A stretch of 64,000 bases of DNA from Mycolicibacterium sp. ND9-15 (GCF_035918395.1 NZ_CP142362.1:1587501-1651500); one strand, 5' to 3'. Shown: positions 1 to 9,261, counted from the first letter of the stretch. The notes: generated from the letters alone by a model not told the origin. Numbers and translations: made by a program.

Positions 1-227
1 TCGACCGGTAACGCGGTCATATCTGCGACTGCATCCAACGTACGAAGGCGACGCGCCCGGACCTCGGAGTTCCGCGCCGCGAGCACACCTGCATTCAGTT
101 CGGCGAGGGTCACCACCGTCGTGGCTAGCTCCTCCGGAATCAGCGACATCTCCAGTTGGCGCCCGTTCTCGTTGGCGATGAAGACCGAGGTGTCGAGGAT
201 GCCGGCCGCGGGCCGATCGGTGGTCAC
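1..227 (-). CDS. VapC-type PIN-domain toxin, 3' part outside the window
   Basis: Reading leftwards from a GTG at 227, the protein begins VTTDRPAAGILDTSVFIANE. LDTSVFIA is the first acidic motif of PIN-domain ribonucleases, and TLAELNAGV carries the second conserved Glu. VapC toxins are Mg-dependent RNases that cleave tRNA or rRNA and are neutralised by VapB. The gene overlaps the upstream antitoxin by four bases (GTGA), typical of translational coupling. The C-terminal half, including the last Asp residues, runs off the window, so activity cannot be judged. Confidence 0.85.
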   Translation of the reverse strand, partial: MTTDRPAAGILDTSVFIANENGRQLEMSLIPEELATTVVTLAELNAGVLAARNSEVRARRLRTLDAVADMTALPV

Positions 228-481
228 AACTCGTCGAGGTCGTCGGTGGTTTCACCGACGAGCTCCGCGAGGTCATCACGCAGACCGGGGTCCGCCTGGC
301 TGGTCTGGAGCCGCTTGACCAATTCCGCGCTCGACACCCACCGCCGACGTTTCGGCTCGACAGCGGAGATCACCGCGACGGCTCGTCCATTTACCGTGAT
401 CGTCACCTCTTCGCCTGCTTGGACCCGACGGAGTACGCCGGCCGTGTCGTTTCGCAGTTCGCGGGACGCCACCCTAGACAT
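224..481 (-). CDS. VapB/Phd-family antitoxin
   Basis: An 85-residue protein beginning MSRVASRELRNDTAGVLRRV. The ELRNxxxxVLRRVQAGEEVTITVNGRAVA pattern is the Phd/YefM DNA-binding fold found in many mycobacterial VapB proteins; the C-terminal half is the toxin-wrapping tail. An upstream in-frame ATG at 508 would add nine residues and cover the operator, so the start at 481 is preferred. That start lies inside the palindrome at 481-496, which suggests a leaderless or very short-leader transcript repressed by the antitoxin itself. It is coupled to the PIN toxin by a 4-bp overlap. Confidence 0.85.
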   Translation of the reverse strand: MSRVASRELRNDTAGVLRRVQAGEEVTITVNGRAVAVISAVEPKRRRWVSSAELVKRLQTSQADPGLRDDLAELVGETTDDLDEL

Positions 482-496
482 GCTACGAGCGTAGCA
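481..496. promoter_or_regulatory. Palindromic operator of the first VapBC module
   Basis: TGCTACG-AG-CGTAGCA is a perfect 7-2-7 inverted repeat, followed by a further GTAGCA half-site about 5 bp on. It overlaps the antitoxin start codon, where Phd/VapB autoregulation normally acts. A near-identical palindrome lies before the second VapBC module at 9366-9381. Confidence 0.7.
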
Positions 497-556
497 TTTA
501 TGTAGCACATCAAGATCCAGACTGTGGCGGAGGCGCCGACAGGTAATCCATAGTGG

Positions 557-1282
557 TCATGCGGCTGTTTCCCAGTCGTAACGGCCGTCGAGCAGCGCCG
601 TCACGCTTCTCGACTGCCACGCCCGGCCGTCAGAAGTGCGTTGACCCGACGAATTCAGCACACGCGCGGTCGCTGCGCGAGTCACGCCGCACCCATCGAC
701 CAGCCAAGACACATAGCCGATGACGGCCTTGCGGCGCTCGGCCCACGGCAGCCCCGCCTGGGGAAGCGTTGGTGGCCAATCATTTTCATGCGGGGCCACC
801 GGCACAGTAGTTGCGGCCTGCTCGACCACCCGCTCGAGACTTTCCACCCCGGCAGAGGCCAGCGCCGCGCGATCGAGAGCATCGACGACCTGCACCTCGC
901 GCCGCAACGCGTGGTCGATTTCGCTTATGCCGCCCGTGTCTGGGACGGCCCAGAAATCCCGACCCACCAGCAGGTGGAGTCCGTGCCGTTGCAGTACCAG
1001 GCTCAGCCGACGGTAGTGCTGCTCGCGTCCGAGATCCGCCAGGGGATCGGGCATCCATATTGGCAAGCGGGTCGAGACCGCCCGCGCCACCGCTGCGACG
1101 ACCGCTTCAACCTCGGCTAAGTCATCGTGCGAGGCGGGCTCGCCGGCCGGGAACGCGAACATCGCGGCGATGGTGGCCGAACGCGGTTCGCCGTGGGCGG
1201 TCGATCGTTCACAGCGGCGGACGGTTTCGTCGTCGCCGAGCACGAGAACCGCTGTGGCGGTCGTGTTGTCGGGTCGAATCAT
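557..1282 (-). CDS. Hypothetical protein with a recombinase-like C-terminal tail
   Basis: A 241-residue soluble protein with no family I can name. The last 45 residues (YVSWLVDGCGVTRAATARVL, then NSSGQRTSDGRAWQSRSVTALL) resemble the helical DNA-contact segment of large serine recombinases, where LNxxGxRTxxGxxWxxxxVxxLL is common. No catalytic N-terminal resolvase domain precedes it. The N-terminal half is acidic and Ala-rich. It lies 75 bp upstream of the VapB gene on the same strand, so it could be a cargo or regulatory gene of the same small island. Coding strength is supported by uninterrupted length and GC-rich third positions. Confidence 0.6.
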   Translation of the reverse strand: MIRPDNTTATAVLVLGDDETVRRCERSTAHGEPRSATIAAMFAFPAGEPASHDDLAEVEAVVAAVARAVSTRLPIWMPDPLADLGREQHYRRLSLVLQRHGLHLLVGRDFWAVPDTGGISEIDHALRREVQVVDALDRAALASAGVESLERVVEQAATTVPVAPHENDWPPTLPQAGLPWAERRKAVIGYVSWLVDGCGVTRAATARVLNSSGQRTSDGRAWQSRSVTALLDGRYDWETAA

Positions 1283-1948
1283 GGTCAGCTCCTCTCGGCA
1301 GGCGAGACGCCGGGCCTCGCTGATACGCCGGCATGTTTGCAGTTGATTCGACGGTATCGGGAGCTGCCGACAATTCTGCTCGTCGGCTGCGCAGTCGCGG
1401 CGACGTCATCGGGATGACTAGACCCCCAGATGCGGCACTCCAGCCACTTGTCCGGCGTCGCAGATGAGATGACCAGGTGCGTACGCCGCGCACTCGTCGT
1501 CGATCGGGGAAAGATCCCAGGCATAGCCGGACATGGAGACTCCCGAACGTCGGGCCTCCGGACGGGAGGCGCTCTTGCCGACACCGGTTGGTGTCAGCCG
1601 CTTCGTCATCCGAGCCACCCACGACCGTGGGGTTGGCGTGTCGTCCAGTCGAAGTTTGGCGACGACATCTCGTGAAGCTGTGTTGAATACCGCGGCCTAC
1701 CGACACATCCCAGCATCGGTTCGGCCGAGGATGTGCCGGCCCTTTTGGCGACTGTCAGCGATCAGGCAGCGGCGCGGCGGACGACGGCTCGCTCGGTCAC
1801 GTGAGCATTTCGTCGTGTCCTCCTTCGGCCGCACCGTCGCCCGCAGACCGGTCATGACCGACGGCATGTCGGTCACTACCGGGATGCTTCGACCCGAGCG
1901 CAGCCGCGAGCAGGCGTAGCCTGCTGCAAGAGGTACTGGAGGTGCACG
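1283..1948. other. Intergenic stretch without a convincing gene
   Basis: About 670 bp between two divergent genes. The only open frame worth noting is on the minus strand. It has an ATG at 1534 preceded by GGGAG and ends at 1418 (38 residues, beginning MSGYAWDLSPIDDECAAYAP); an upstream ATG would extend it to 66 residues. I do not recognise it. The stretch also holds the inverted repeat at 1855-1875. No RNA gene or repeat family was seen. Confidence 0.4.
1855..1875. promoter_or_regulatory. Inverted repeat upstream of the Uma2 gene
   Basis: TGACCGAC-GGCAT-GTCGGTCA is a perfect 8-5-8 inverted repeat about 75 bp before the Uma2-family start. It could be a regulator-binding site for that gene; no cognate regulator is evident nearby. 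Confidence 0.35.
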
Positions 1949-2521
1949 ATGGCGGGATTGGCCGAACTTCCGCGTGACCTGGTGACGCTCGAAGAGTGGG
2001 ATGCGCTTGAGCTCGACGAGGCGCGTCGCTGGGAACTCGTCGAGGGGGGCATCGTCATGACACCGCGGCCGCGTCCGCTTCACCAGGTCGTGTCAAGGAA
2101 CCTTGCGCAGCTGATCCGAGAGAACTTGCCCGCCTCACTCGTCGTGCTACAGGAGGTGGAGGTCACCGTCGAGGCGCGCTTCCCGCCCACGGTGCGCGAC
2201 CCCGACCTGATTGTGGTGAACCGCAGTGTGGTGGATCGCAATCCAGTGCGAGTGGACCCGTCGGATGTCGTACTCGTCATCGAGATCGTGTCACCTGGTT
2301 CACGTCGAACCGACCGGGTGATGAAGGCATACGAGTACGCGAAGGCCGGCATCGGCCACTACTGGATCGTCGATCTCGACGCCGACGCGGACGAGCGATT
2401 CCTCGCGCAGGCGCTCCGCGAGGAGACGTATGAACGCGTCGGGGCGCTCATCGGTGACCAGGTGCAAACCAAAGAACCGCTGTTCCTGAACTTCGCGCTC
2501 GGCGAGCTGACCAAGCCCTGA
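1949..2521 (+). CDS. Uma2-family (DUF820) PD-(D/E)XK nuclease
   Basis: A 190-residue protein of the usual Uma2 length. The first half has WELVEGGIVM and RPLHQVVSRNLAQLI, the family's N-terminal signature. The core shows PDLIVV followed by VLVIEIVSPGSRRTDR and KAYEYAKAGIGHYWIVD, which are the acidic and E-x-x-S/K elements of the PD-(D/E)XK nuclease fold. GGAGG lies 8 bp before the ATG. Uma2 proteins are abundant in cyanobacteria and actinobacteria, and their role is not established; DNA cleavage is inferred from fold. It converges with the 3' end of jetD, so its presence in the defence block may be by shared mobility rather than function. Confidence 0.85.
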   Translation: MAGLAELPRDLVTLEEWDALELDEARRWELVEGGIVMTPRPRPLHQVVSRNLAQLIRENLPASLVVLQEVEVTVEARFPPTVRDPDLIVVNRSVVDRNPVRVDPSDVVLVIEIVSPGSRRTDRVMKAYEYAKAGIGHYWIVDLDADADERFLAQALREETYERVGALIGDQVQTKEPLFLNFALGELTKP

Positions 2522-2661
2522 GCGCACTGCTCGCCAGCGCAGCTCGCCTGGACGCACCCAATCCGTCGAAGGGCGCGTGCCGTTCCTGGACCACCGTGTC
2601 GCCGAAGTCGCGGCTCGCGCGCCGGTGATCGGATTCAAGAATCTCAGCCGCGGTGACCACT

Positions 2662-3834
2662 TCACATCTGAACACGAGTGGCAGCTCCTAGCCGCTGCTC
2701 GGCCCAGCACCAATCTATCCGTTCCTGTTCGAGACGAACGCGATGTCCCAGGCGGTCCTCCACCAAGTCGGTGTAGAGATTCTGCTCGTCGAGCATCAGT
2801 CGGGTGAGAACCGATGTCGCCGGGCGTTCTTCGGTCACCCAACGGTCGCGATGGGAAAGCAGGGTGTCACGGTCCATCAGCACCGAGCGCGCCCCGGGTA
2901 ACCATGCCCGCAAGCGATCGAGAATGGCGAATCCGTGGGTGTCGATGTCTCCCCAGTAGACGATGTCTGCGCCGGATAGCCAACCCAGCCGACCCACGCT
3001 GTCCACCTCAAATCCCCTACCCCAGAACACCACACCCTCTTCGGGCACGTCGGCGCTCAGATAGCTGATCTCGTTCTCGATGATCACCGCAACGCGTGGT
3101 TGCACGGAAAGCTCCGCTAGTTCTTCTGCACGCACCGCAAGCTCCGTGAGTGGGGCGGGCAGACCCAGCGACCGTGCGGGCCGCAGCCGAACCAGAGCAG
3201 GCTTTGACCGCAAGCCCAGATCGGCCAGAAATCCCGAGGCTGACGCCGAAACTCCCAGCATGCCTGCAAGATCCGATCGGTGTCGCTCGGCGAACTTGGT
3301 GTCGACCCCGAGCGCGCTGATCTGACGCAGGTACCGCTGCGACTGCCGATGGCCGTCGAGCCACTCGTAGGCCGCGATCAGCTGCGGCATCTGCGGCGAC
3401 AACGCCAGCGCGCGATGCGGGTGTGCGACGATCCACTCCCGAAGGCGTGGATGCCGCTGCGTCAGAGCCAACAGTTCATCGAAACGACGGACGATCGCCG
3501 CCACTCCCAGCAGCGCCCACGCCTGTTCGTACGAGGAAACCATGGCGCGGACTGGCAGTCGATTGCGTCCAATCTGCCTGCCGCCGACGAACTTCCATTC
3601 CAACCCATATCGGGCGTCGTCACGACGACCGGCGTCGAGGGCCGCCACCCAGTCACGGACCGTAGCGACGTCGTCGCCGATCTGCACCGGTCTTGGGCCG
3701 CGCAGCGGCACTTCAATGGAATTGAGGGATTCACCGTCGGCGTAGCCCCGCAGCAAGGATCCGTCATCCCACCGGCGTCTGACCTTCGCGGCGATGTCCT
3801 GCGGCGTGGTCCACCCGTGGCTGACGACGCTCAC
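2662..3834 (-). CDS. jetD: Wadjet protein JetD, Toprim-like nuclease (DUF3322/DUF2220)
   Basis: The last gene of the four-gene Wadjet operon; its ATG overlaps the jetC stop (ATGA). The 390 residues fit JetD. The N-terminal half is the DUF3322 region (YGLEWKFVGGRQIGRNRLPV). The C-terminal DUF2220 part has a Toprim-like core: the Glu strand VAVIIENEISYL near residue 250 and the acidic pair in VYWGDIDTHGFAILDRL near 290. In characterised systems JetD (EptD/MksG) is the nuclease that cuts circular plasmid DNA once the JetABC SMC complex has extruded it. No disruption is seen, so the system looks functional. Confidence 0.93.
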   Translation of the reverse strand: MSVVSHGWTTPQDIAAKVRRRWDDGSLLRGYADGESLNSIEVPLRGPRPVQIGDDVATVRDWVAALDAGRRDDARYGLEWKFVGGRQIGRNRLPVRAMVSSYEQAWALLGVAAIVRRFDELLALTQRHPRLREWIVAHPHRALALSPQMPQLIAAYEWLDGHRQSQRYLRQISALGVDTKFAERHRSDLAGMLGVSASASGFLADLGLRSKPALVRLRPARSLGLPAPLTELAVRAEELAELSVQPRVAVIIENEISYLSADVPEEGVVFWGRGFEVDSVGRLGWLSGADIVYWGDIDTHGFAILDRLRAWLPGARSVLMDRDTLLSHRDRWVTEERPATSVLTRLMLDEQNLYTDLVEDRLGHRVRLEQERIDWCWAEQRLGAATRVQM

Positions 3835-6800
3835 GTTCGGGTCCCGTCACGTCGGTTCCGGTATTCCTCGATGGTCATGGTCTGCAGCCGTGAGTATGTG
3901 CCGGTCGGATTGTCCACGATGCCAATCGCCTTCACGTACGGCTCGATGACGTGAACCTTCTGCAGCGGCGTGACGATCAGCAGCTGCAGTCCGAGTGCCG
4001 CGAAGAGATCCAGCGCGTACCGCGTCGAGATATCCGAGCCGCGCCCGAATGCCTCGTCGATGACGGCGACGCGAAAGTCGCGTGACCGCTCGGCACCCCA
4101 TTCGAGCCCGAACTGGTAGGCCAGCGACGCGGCCAAGATCGTGTAGGCCAGCTTCTCCTTCTGGCCGCCGGACTTTCCGTCTGAATCGCTGTAGTGCTCC
4201 CACTCGACGTCCGTGTCGAAGTCGCGTTCGGAAGCCGAAAACACGAACCAGTTGCGCACATCGGTGACCCGCCGGGTCCAGCTCTTGTCCGATTCGGCGT
4301 AGCCGTCGCGACCGCGGAAGCGCTCGATGATCCGCTTCACGTCGAGGAACCGCTGCTCGGAGTACTGGTCGCCGTCGACGGCCAGGGTGTCATTGGTCAA
4401 ATTGCGCAAGTCCGAACGAAACTGCGCGACATCCTGATTGGTGGTGGGTTCCTTCTCCAACCGAATGAACCGGCCGGGGTTGTAGGGCACCGCGCCAAGC
4501 GCGTCGTTGATCCGGTCCACGCGCTCGTCGATCGCCGACGCCTGCCGGTTCAGCCAGTTGTTGAACCCCGCCAACTCCTGGATGGCGTTCGTATTGAGCT
4601 GGTCCTTGAACTCGCTTTCGAACCGCGGCAGATCATCGGTGGCGACCCGGTCGCGGAACGCCAGGAAGTCGCCACGAGCCTCGACATTGGCATCCATGTC
4701 TGCGCGCAGCTCAGGCCACCGGTTCAACACCGCGGCCATGTGCTGGCCCAGGTTCAGCCCATGGCCGTTGAGTTCGCGGGTGAGGCGCTCGATGCGCCGG
4801 TGCAGCTCGGCCGAAAGCGCCGTCTCGACCTCCGCGCAGTCCGAAGCGCGCTGGGGCCGGCTCGCCCCGAGGCGTTCGTCGAGGGCAGGGTACGACGCGC
4901 GGGCCGCTTCCATTTGCTCCTGCGTATGCGCGACGACGAACTCGTCGTCCCGGGTGCGGTCCTGCTGCGCGCGCAGCACCGCGGCCTGGGTGGTGGCCAG
5001 CGCGCCGGTGAGCTTTTTGATCAGTGCCGCTACGGCGGTCGCTTCCTCGGCGTTGCGCTCCAGCGCCCGGGTGATCTCCTCCAGGCGGGACGAACCGGCC
5101 TGCAGCCGGATCCGTTCGGCGTCATGGCTTTCGGCGCGCGACACGGCCTCGTCGACGTCAAGGTCGGCCCACGAGCGGAATCCCTCGACCCGAAGAAACG
5201 CATCCAGCCGATGCTGCAGCACTTCCCGCTGCTTGCCAAGCCTGGCCGCCGCGGCGTCCGCCTCCGCACGTTCTTGCTCGAGCTCGGCGAGTTCGGTGCG
5301 CAGCGCGGCGATCTTTCGTTCGTTGACCCAGCCCAGGACCCAGCGCCGCGGGTCGTCGACCCGGTGCCGGTCGTCCTTTTCGTGCCGGTCGCCGGAGCGC
5401 ACCTGACCCTCGCGGGTGACCGCGCGGCGCTGGCTGCGGAACTCGTCGAGGGTTGCCGCGCAACGGAAGTCGGCCCGCTTCATCAGCTCGTTGCGGAGGT
5501 ACTCGTCGAACGGACCCTCCCGCACGTCGATGCAGTCGGCCAGCAGCAGCCCGTCCTGCGCTGTCGGCTGCAGCCGAACCCGGTGCTGCGGAACCCGTTC
5601 GTACACCAGCTTGGCGCCGCGGCCGGCCACGGTGAGTCGTCGTGCGTTGACCCACGCGGTGACGGCGTCGTAGTGCCGCTGGGGCACCAGCAGCGAGAGC
5701 GCGAAGCCACGCAGCACGCGTTCCGCCGCGCCCCGCCAATCGGCGTGTTCGTCGTGCACGTCGAGAAGCTCACCGGCGTAGGGCAGATCGTCGGCCGTGA
5801 GCCCCAGCGCCGCACACATCTCGGCGCGTACCGCGACCTGCTCGTGCGGCAGGTTGTCGGTGCGTTGCTCCAGGCTGGCGATCTCCTCGGTGATGACGCT
5901 GCACTTGCGTTGGCATTCCCGGGCGCTTCCGATCGCGTCGACGGTCGCGGTATCGAGGTCGCGTTTCTCGGCGGTCAACACGGGACGCTCGGTCGACACC
6001 AGCGTGGCCACGGCGGCGAATGCCTCGTAGTCGACGACGGGCTCTAGTCCGGCGTCGCCCACGGCAGCGTCGAACAACGTCCTTGCTGCACGCCGTGTTT
6101 CGGCCTGGGTTCGAGCCTCGTCGGCGAGCCGCTCCAATTCGCCGATGCGATCCCCGCCGGCCTTGGCGCGCTCCTCGATCAGGGATTCACGTTCGTGGTT
6201 GAGCTTGCGCTGTTCGGACTCGGCGGTGTCCTGCTGCTGCCACAGGGCCGCACCGTCGGCTTCGAGCCGGGCGATCTCGTCCGTGAGCATCTCGGAACGA
6301 AGTTCGGCGATGAACAGCCGGACCGCCGAACGCTCGCGCTCCAAGCCGTCGCGTTCGGCGAGTGCGGCGTCGTACTTGGCGGCGGTGTCCGCGATGGGTT
6401 GAAGCGCTTCGAGTTGCTCGCGGGCTCGTTTGACAGCGTCGTGCGCCTTGGTCAAGTCATCGAAGTGGCCGATAATGTGACTGATGCGGACACCGGCGTC
6501 GCTCGGCTCGAGCATGTGATCGCGCACGAAATCGTTCAGGTTCCCAACGGATTTCATCGAGACGGTCTGGTGGAACAGCTCGAGCGCCTGCTCCGAACGG
6601 ATGCCGAGCAGGCGCCGCAGCGAGGTGGCGTACGTGGGGAACTCATCGAAGATCTCCGCCCCAGCAGCGCGCAGCCTCTTGCGCAGTTCGCGCAAGTCGG
6701 TGCCGAAGTCGGCGAAGTCCGACGCGATCATGAGTTCCTTGGTGGCGGTGAGGAAGAACCGGTAGGGCTGTCCGGTGCTCTCGCGCTGCTGAAACACCTG

Positions 6801-7214
6801 CGCCAGCGTGACCGTCTCGTCGTAGCCGTGGTTGCGGAAGACGCCGAGGATCACCGAGTAGGTGCGCTTGTTCTCGCGAAGACCTTTGGGGCGCGACTTG
6901 CCGGTGGCTTCGCTGCGCTCGGACTTGTAGTGGCCTTCGACGTAGGAACGCAGGGTGCGTTCCTTGGCGTCAGCACCGGCGGCCTTGTTGTAGGCGGCCC
7001 GGTGCGACGGCACCAGCAAGGTTGTGAGCGCGTCGACGATCGTGGACTTGCCCGACCCGATGTCGCCGGTCAACAGCGCGGTATCGGTGCCGGGCGTGAA
7101 TCGCCAGATCTGGCCGTCGAACGTGCCCCAGTTGTAGACCTCGGCGTATTGCAGCCGGTACCCGGCCCGGTGGTCGTCGCCGAATTTTGCTGTGCTGAAG
7201 AGGGTTTCGCTCAT
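3831..7214 (-). CDS. jetC: Wadjet protein JetC, MukB/MksB-like SMC ATPase
   Basis: A 1127-residue SMC-like motor. The Walker A motif GDIGSGKST is at residues 50-58. The ABC signature SGGQKEK begins at about 1015 and Walker B RVAVIDEAFG has its catalytic Glu near 1054. Between them lie two long charged, Gln/Glu/Arg-rich coiled-coil stretches around a central hinge region (near LLVPQRHYDAV and the following 150 residues). This is the loop-extruding ATPase of the complex, working with JetA (kleisin) and JetB. It sits 6 bp after jetB and overlaps jetD by 4 bp, so the operon is tightly coupled. A long open frame on the opposite strand is its shadow. Confidence 0.95.
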   Translation of the reverse strand: MSETLFSTAKFGDDHRAGYRLQYAEVYNWGTFDGQIWRFTPGTDTALLTGDIGSGKSTIVDALTTLLVPSHRAAYNKAAGADAKERTLRSYVEGHYKSERSEATGKSRPKGLRENKRTYSVILGVFRNHGYDETVTLAQVFQQRESTGQPYRFFLTATKELMIASDFADFGTDLRELRKRLRAAGAEIFDEFPTYATSLRRLLGIRSEQALELFHQTVSMKSVGNLNDFVRDHMLEPSDAGVRISHIIGHFDDLTKAHDAVKRAREQLEALQPIADTAAKYDAALAERDGLERERSAVRLFIAELRSEMLTDEIARLEADGAALWQQQDTAESEQRKLNHERESLIEERAKAGGDRIGELERLADEARTQAETRRAARTLFDAAVGDAGLEPVVDYEAFAAVATLVSTERPVLTAEKRDLDTATVDAIGSARECQRKCSVITEEIASLEQRTDNLPHEQVAVRAEMCAALGLTADDLPYAGELLDVHDEHADWRGAAERVLRGFALSLLVPQRHYDAVTAWVNARRLTVAGRGAKLVYERVPQHRVRLQPTAQDGLLLADCIDVREGPFDEYLRNELMKRADFRCAATLDEFRSQRRAVTREGQVRSGDRHEKDDRHRVDDPRRWVLGWVNERKIAALRTELAELEQERAEADAAAARLGKQREVLQHRLDAFLRVEGFRSWADLDVDEAVSRAESHDAERIRLQAGSSRLEEITRALERNAEEATAVAALIKKLTGALATTQAAVLRAQQDRTRDDEFVVAHTQEQMEAARASYPALDERLGASRPQRASDCAEVETALSAELHRRIERLTRELNGHGLNLGQHMAAVLNRWPELRADMDANVEARGDFLAFRDRVATDDLPRFESEFKDQLNTNAIQELAGFNNWLNRQASAIDERVDRINDALGAVPYNPGRFIRLEKEPTTNQDVAQFRSDLRNLTNDTLAVDGDQYSEQRFLDVKRIIERFRGRDGYAESDKSWTRRVTDVRNWFVFSASERDFDTDVEWEHYSDSDGKSGGQKEKLAYTILAASLAYQFGLEWGAERSRDFRVAVIDEAFGRGSDISTRYALDLFAALGLQLLIVTPLQKVHVIEPYVKAIGIVDNPTGTYSRLQTMTIEEYRNRRDGTRT

Positions 7215-7220
7215 CGTCGG

Positions 7221-7799
7221 TCACTCATCCCCGGCGGGCACGCCCGCATATTCGCGCAGCTTCGCGGCGAAGTCGGACAGGGTCTGGGCATCGACGTAGG
7301 CCTTGAGGACGCGCCGCACCTCCCAATGGTCGCGCTGACCGCGCAGCTGGCGCAGGAAGCCGAGCTCGGCGGCCTTCTTGATAGTCGTTTCCGCCTGGTC
7401 GACGACGCGCGCGTCGTTGGTGGACTCAACCTGAAATAGACGCAGCATCTCGACGATCTGGTCGGTGCTCAGCACGAGGCGGCCTTCACCGCCGCTGGTC
7501 TCGAACTCGACGAGTCGCTTGCGCAGCAGCACGAGCAGCAGGCTGACGTTGTAGGTGAGCGCACGTCGGCGCACCAGTCGTGGCAGCGCCTCCTCGCCGT
7601 CCTCTTCCGGCCGGGAGCGCAGGTAGGCGTACCCCTCGGCGTCATCGACCACCACATCGACGCCGATCGTGGCGAAGTGGTCTCGCACGCCGGCGCCCAG
7701 GCGTTCCAGCGTCAGCCAGGTGTCCTCGTCGGAGGTGCGGTACACGACGCCCTGCATCAATCGAATGATGGCTGCCGCAACGGCTCGCTCATTGCTCAT
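7221..7799 (-). CDS. jetB: Wadjet protein JetB (DUF4194, MukE-like)
   Basis: A 192-residue protein typical of DUF4194. It begins MSNERAVAAAIIRLMQGVVY and contains RRRALTYNVSLLLVLLRKRL and a winged-helix-like C-terminal part (TTIKKAAELGFLRQL, WEVRRVLKAYVDA). JetB is the kite-type accessory subunit that bridges the kleisin JetA and the SMC JetC. It lies between jetA (28-bp gap) and jetC (6-bp gap) in the canonical order. No catalytic residues are expected. Confidence 0.93.
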   Translation of the reverse strand: MSNERAVAAAIIRLMQGVVYRTSDEDTWLTLERLGAGVRDHFATIGVDVVVDDAEGYAYLRSRPEEDGEEALPRLVRRRALTYNVSLLLVLLRKRLVEFETSGGEGRLVLSTDQIVEMLRLFQVESTNDARVVDQAETTIKKAAELGFLRQLRGQRDHWEVRRVLKAYVDAQTLSDFAAKLREYAGVPAGDE

Positions 7800-7827
7800 C
7801 GCGGCACTCTCCTCTTCGCGCGAGCGC

Positions 7828-9261
7828 TCATAGGCGTCGCACCGTCACTTTCGGCAGCCGCGCCCGCTTGGTTATGTCCGGGTCTTCCGGATCGGGGTAG
7901 TGCAGGACGGTCTCGTCGGTTTCGTCCATGTCGATGCTTACGTCCTCGTCGTTGAGCGCCAGATAGCCGACGATCTCGGCCGCACCTTGCTCGATGGGGT
8001 GCAACGCGACGACGTCGGACAGCAGCGCCGAGGAGTTCTCCGGCAGCACGGCCCGGATGGTCTCGGCCAGCCGCGCCTGGTCGATGTAGGTCTGGGTGAA
8101 CAGTAATCCGGTGTCGACCTCTTCGGTGCCTTCCGAGATGTGGCTCTCGACCGCGACCGCCACCGGCGCCTGGTACAGCGGGCGCTCGAACGGCAACGCG
8201 ATCTCGATGCCCGGTTCGTCGACCTCGAGCCCGAATGACGGCGGCCTGTCGCGGACGTCGAGTGCGGCGGCCTCCACCGCCCGGACCAAGTCCAGGACAC
8301 GCCGGTTCTCCAACCAGACCTGGTCGTCGAGGAAACGGCGCAGCTGCTCGGAGATCTGCCGGACGGTGCGCTGCGTCCGGTCGGCGGCCTCGGACCAGTC
8401 ATGGTGGATGCCACGGACGCTTTGACTCCGCGGATCGCCTTCGATGGTGTCGAGGGCGCAGACCTTGGCGAGCAGATCGGCGAGCTCGGTCTGGCGCTGC
8501 TCGGAGAGCAGGAAATCGTAGAACGCCTGGAAGCTGCGGCCCTGGTCGGAACCGGCGATCTCGGAGCGGCTGCCGACCAGTTCGGCGAGCAGTTCGCCCT
8601 TGGAGCCCTCCCAGGAGGCGATCTTCTCGCGCGCTGCCCGGTCCAGCAGCCGGAAATTTTCTTCGACCTCGCGGAAGTCCGACAGCAGTTCCCGCGCGGT
8701 GGTGGACAGCTGTTGATAGCGGTCGCGCACCCCGGTGGCGTCCAGCATGGGAACGTTGCCGGCCTCTACGGCGGCGATCTCGGCGTCGAGTTCGTCACGG
8801 CGGCGGTGCAATTCGGCCAGCCGGACTTCGGGCTGGACCTCGGTTCCGTGCACGATCTGGCGCAGCAGCTCGACCACGGTGTGCAGCCGGGACTCGGTTC
8901 CAACGAAGGCCCTGCCCTGCAGGCTGAGGACCCAGGCGTAGGCCTTCTCGAACGCCGGGGTCGCCTCATAGTGGACCTCGTCGTCGCCGGGCGGGTAGAA
9001 CCGCCGTAGATACCCGGCGTCGGTGGCCGCCCAATCCTCCAGATAGGCACGCGGCTCCTTCGGGTACCGGTCCTCGTCGGTGTCGAGCGCGTACAGATGG
9101 TCGTCCAACGCGTCCGCGACCGTGCTTGCGGGGCAGGCCCCACGGTTGCCCTCGACGAAGAACTCCCCCAGAAACGACAGGATCAGGCTGGAGTTGCCGG
9201 CGCGCAGCAGTCGCCATGCCGGGTGCCGTTCCCGCACGGCGGTGATCGCCTGGTAGTCCAC
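7828..9261 (-). CDS. jetA: Wadjet protein JetA, kleisin-like (DUF3375)
   Basis: The first gene of the operon: a DUF3375/MukF-like kleisin of about 477 residues. The GTG at 9261 gives VDYQAITAVRERHPAWRLLR, the usual family start; an upstream ATG in the same frame would add 37 residues unlike the family and run across the neighbouring promoter. The N-terminal winged-helix region (LLRAGNSSLILSFLGEFF), the central coiled coil (EVRLAELHRRRDELDAEIAAVE) and the C-terminal winged-helix domain are all present. The divergent second VapBC module starts 128 bp upstream, so the intergenic stretch should hold both promoters. Confidence 0.93.
   Translation of the reverse strand: MDYQAITAVRERHPAWRLLRAGNSSLILSFLGEFFVEGNRGACPASTVADALDDHLYALDTDEDRYPKEPRAYLEDWAATDAGYLRRFYPPGDDEVHYEATPAFEKAYAWVLSLQGRAFVGTESRLHTVVELLRQIVHGTEVQPEVRLAELHRRRDELDAEIAAVEAGNVPMLDATGVRDRYQQLSTTARELLSDFREVEENFRLLDRAAREKIASWEGSKGELLAELVGSRSEIAGSDQGRSFQAFYDFLLSEQRQTELADLLAKVCALDTIEGDPRSQSVRGIHHDWSEAADRTQRTVRQISEQLRRFLDDQVWLENRRVLDLVRAVEAAALDVRDRPPSFGLEVDEPGIEIALPFERPLYQAPVAVAVESHISEGTEEVDTGLLFTQTYIDQARLAETIRAVLPENSSALLSDVVALHPIEQGAAEIVGYLALNDEDVSIDMDETDETVLHYPDPEDPDITKRARLPKVTVRRL

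Noticed and set aside
4194..6047. Long plus-strand open frame of 617 codons opposite jetC
   Set aside because: It is antisense to a gene with intact SMC motifs; GC-rich codon structure keeps the opposite frame open and the translation is repetitive without a family.
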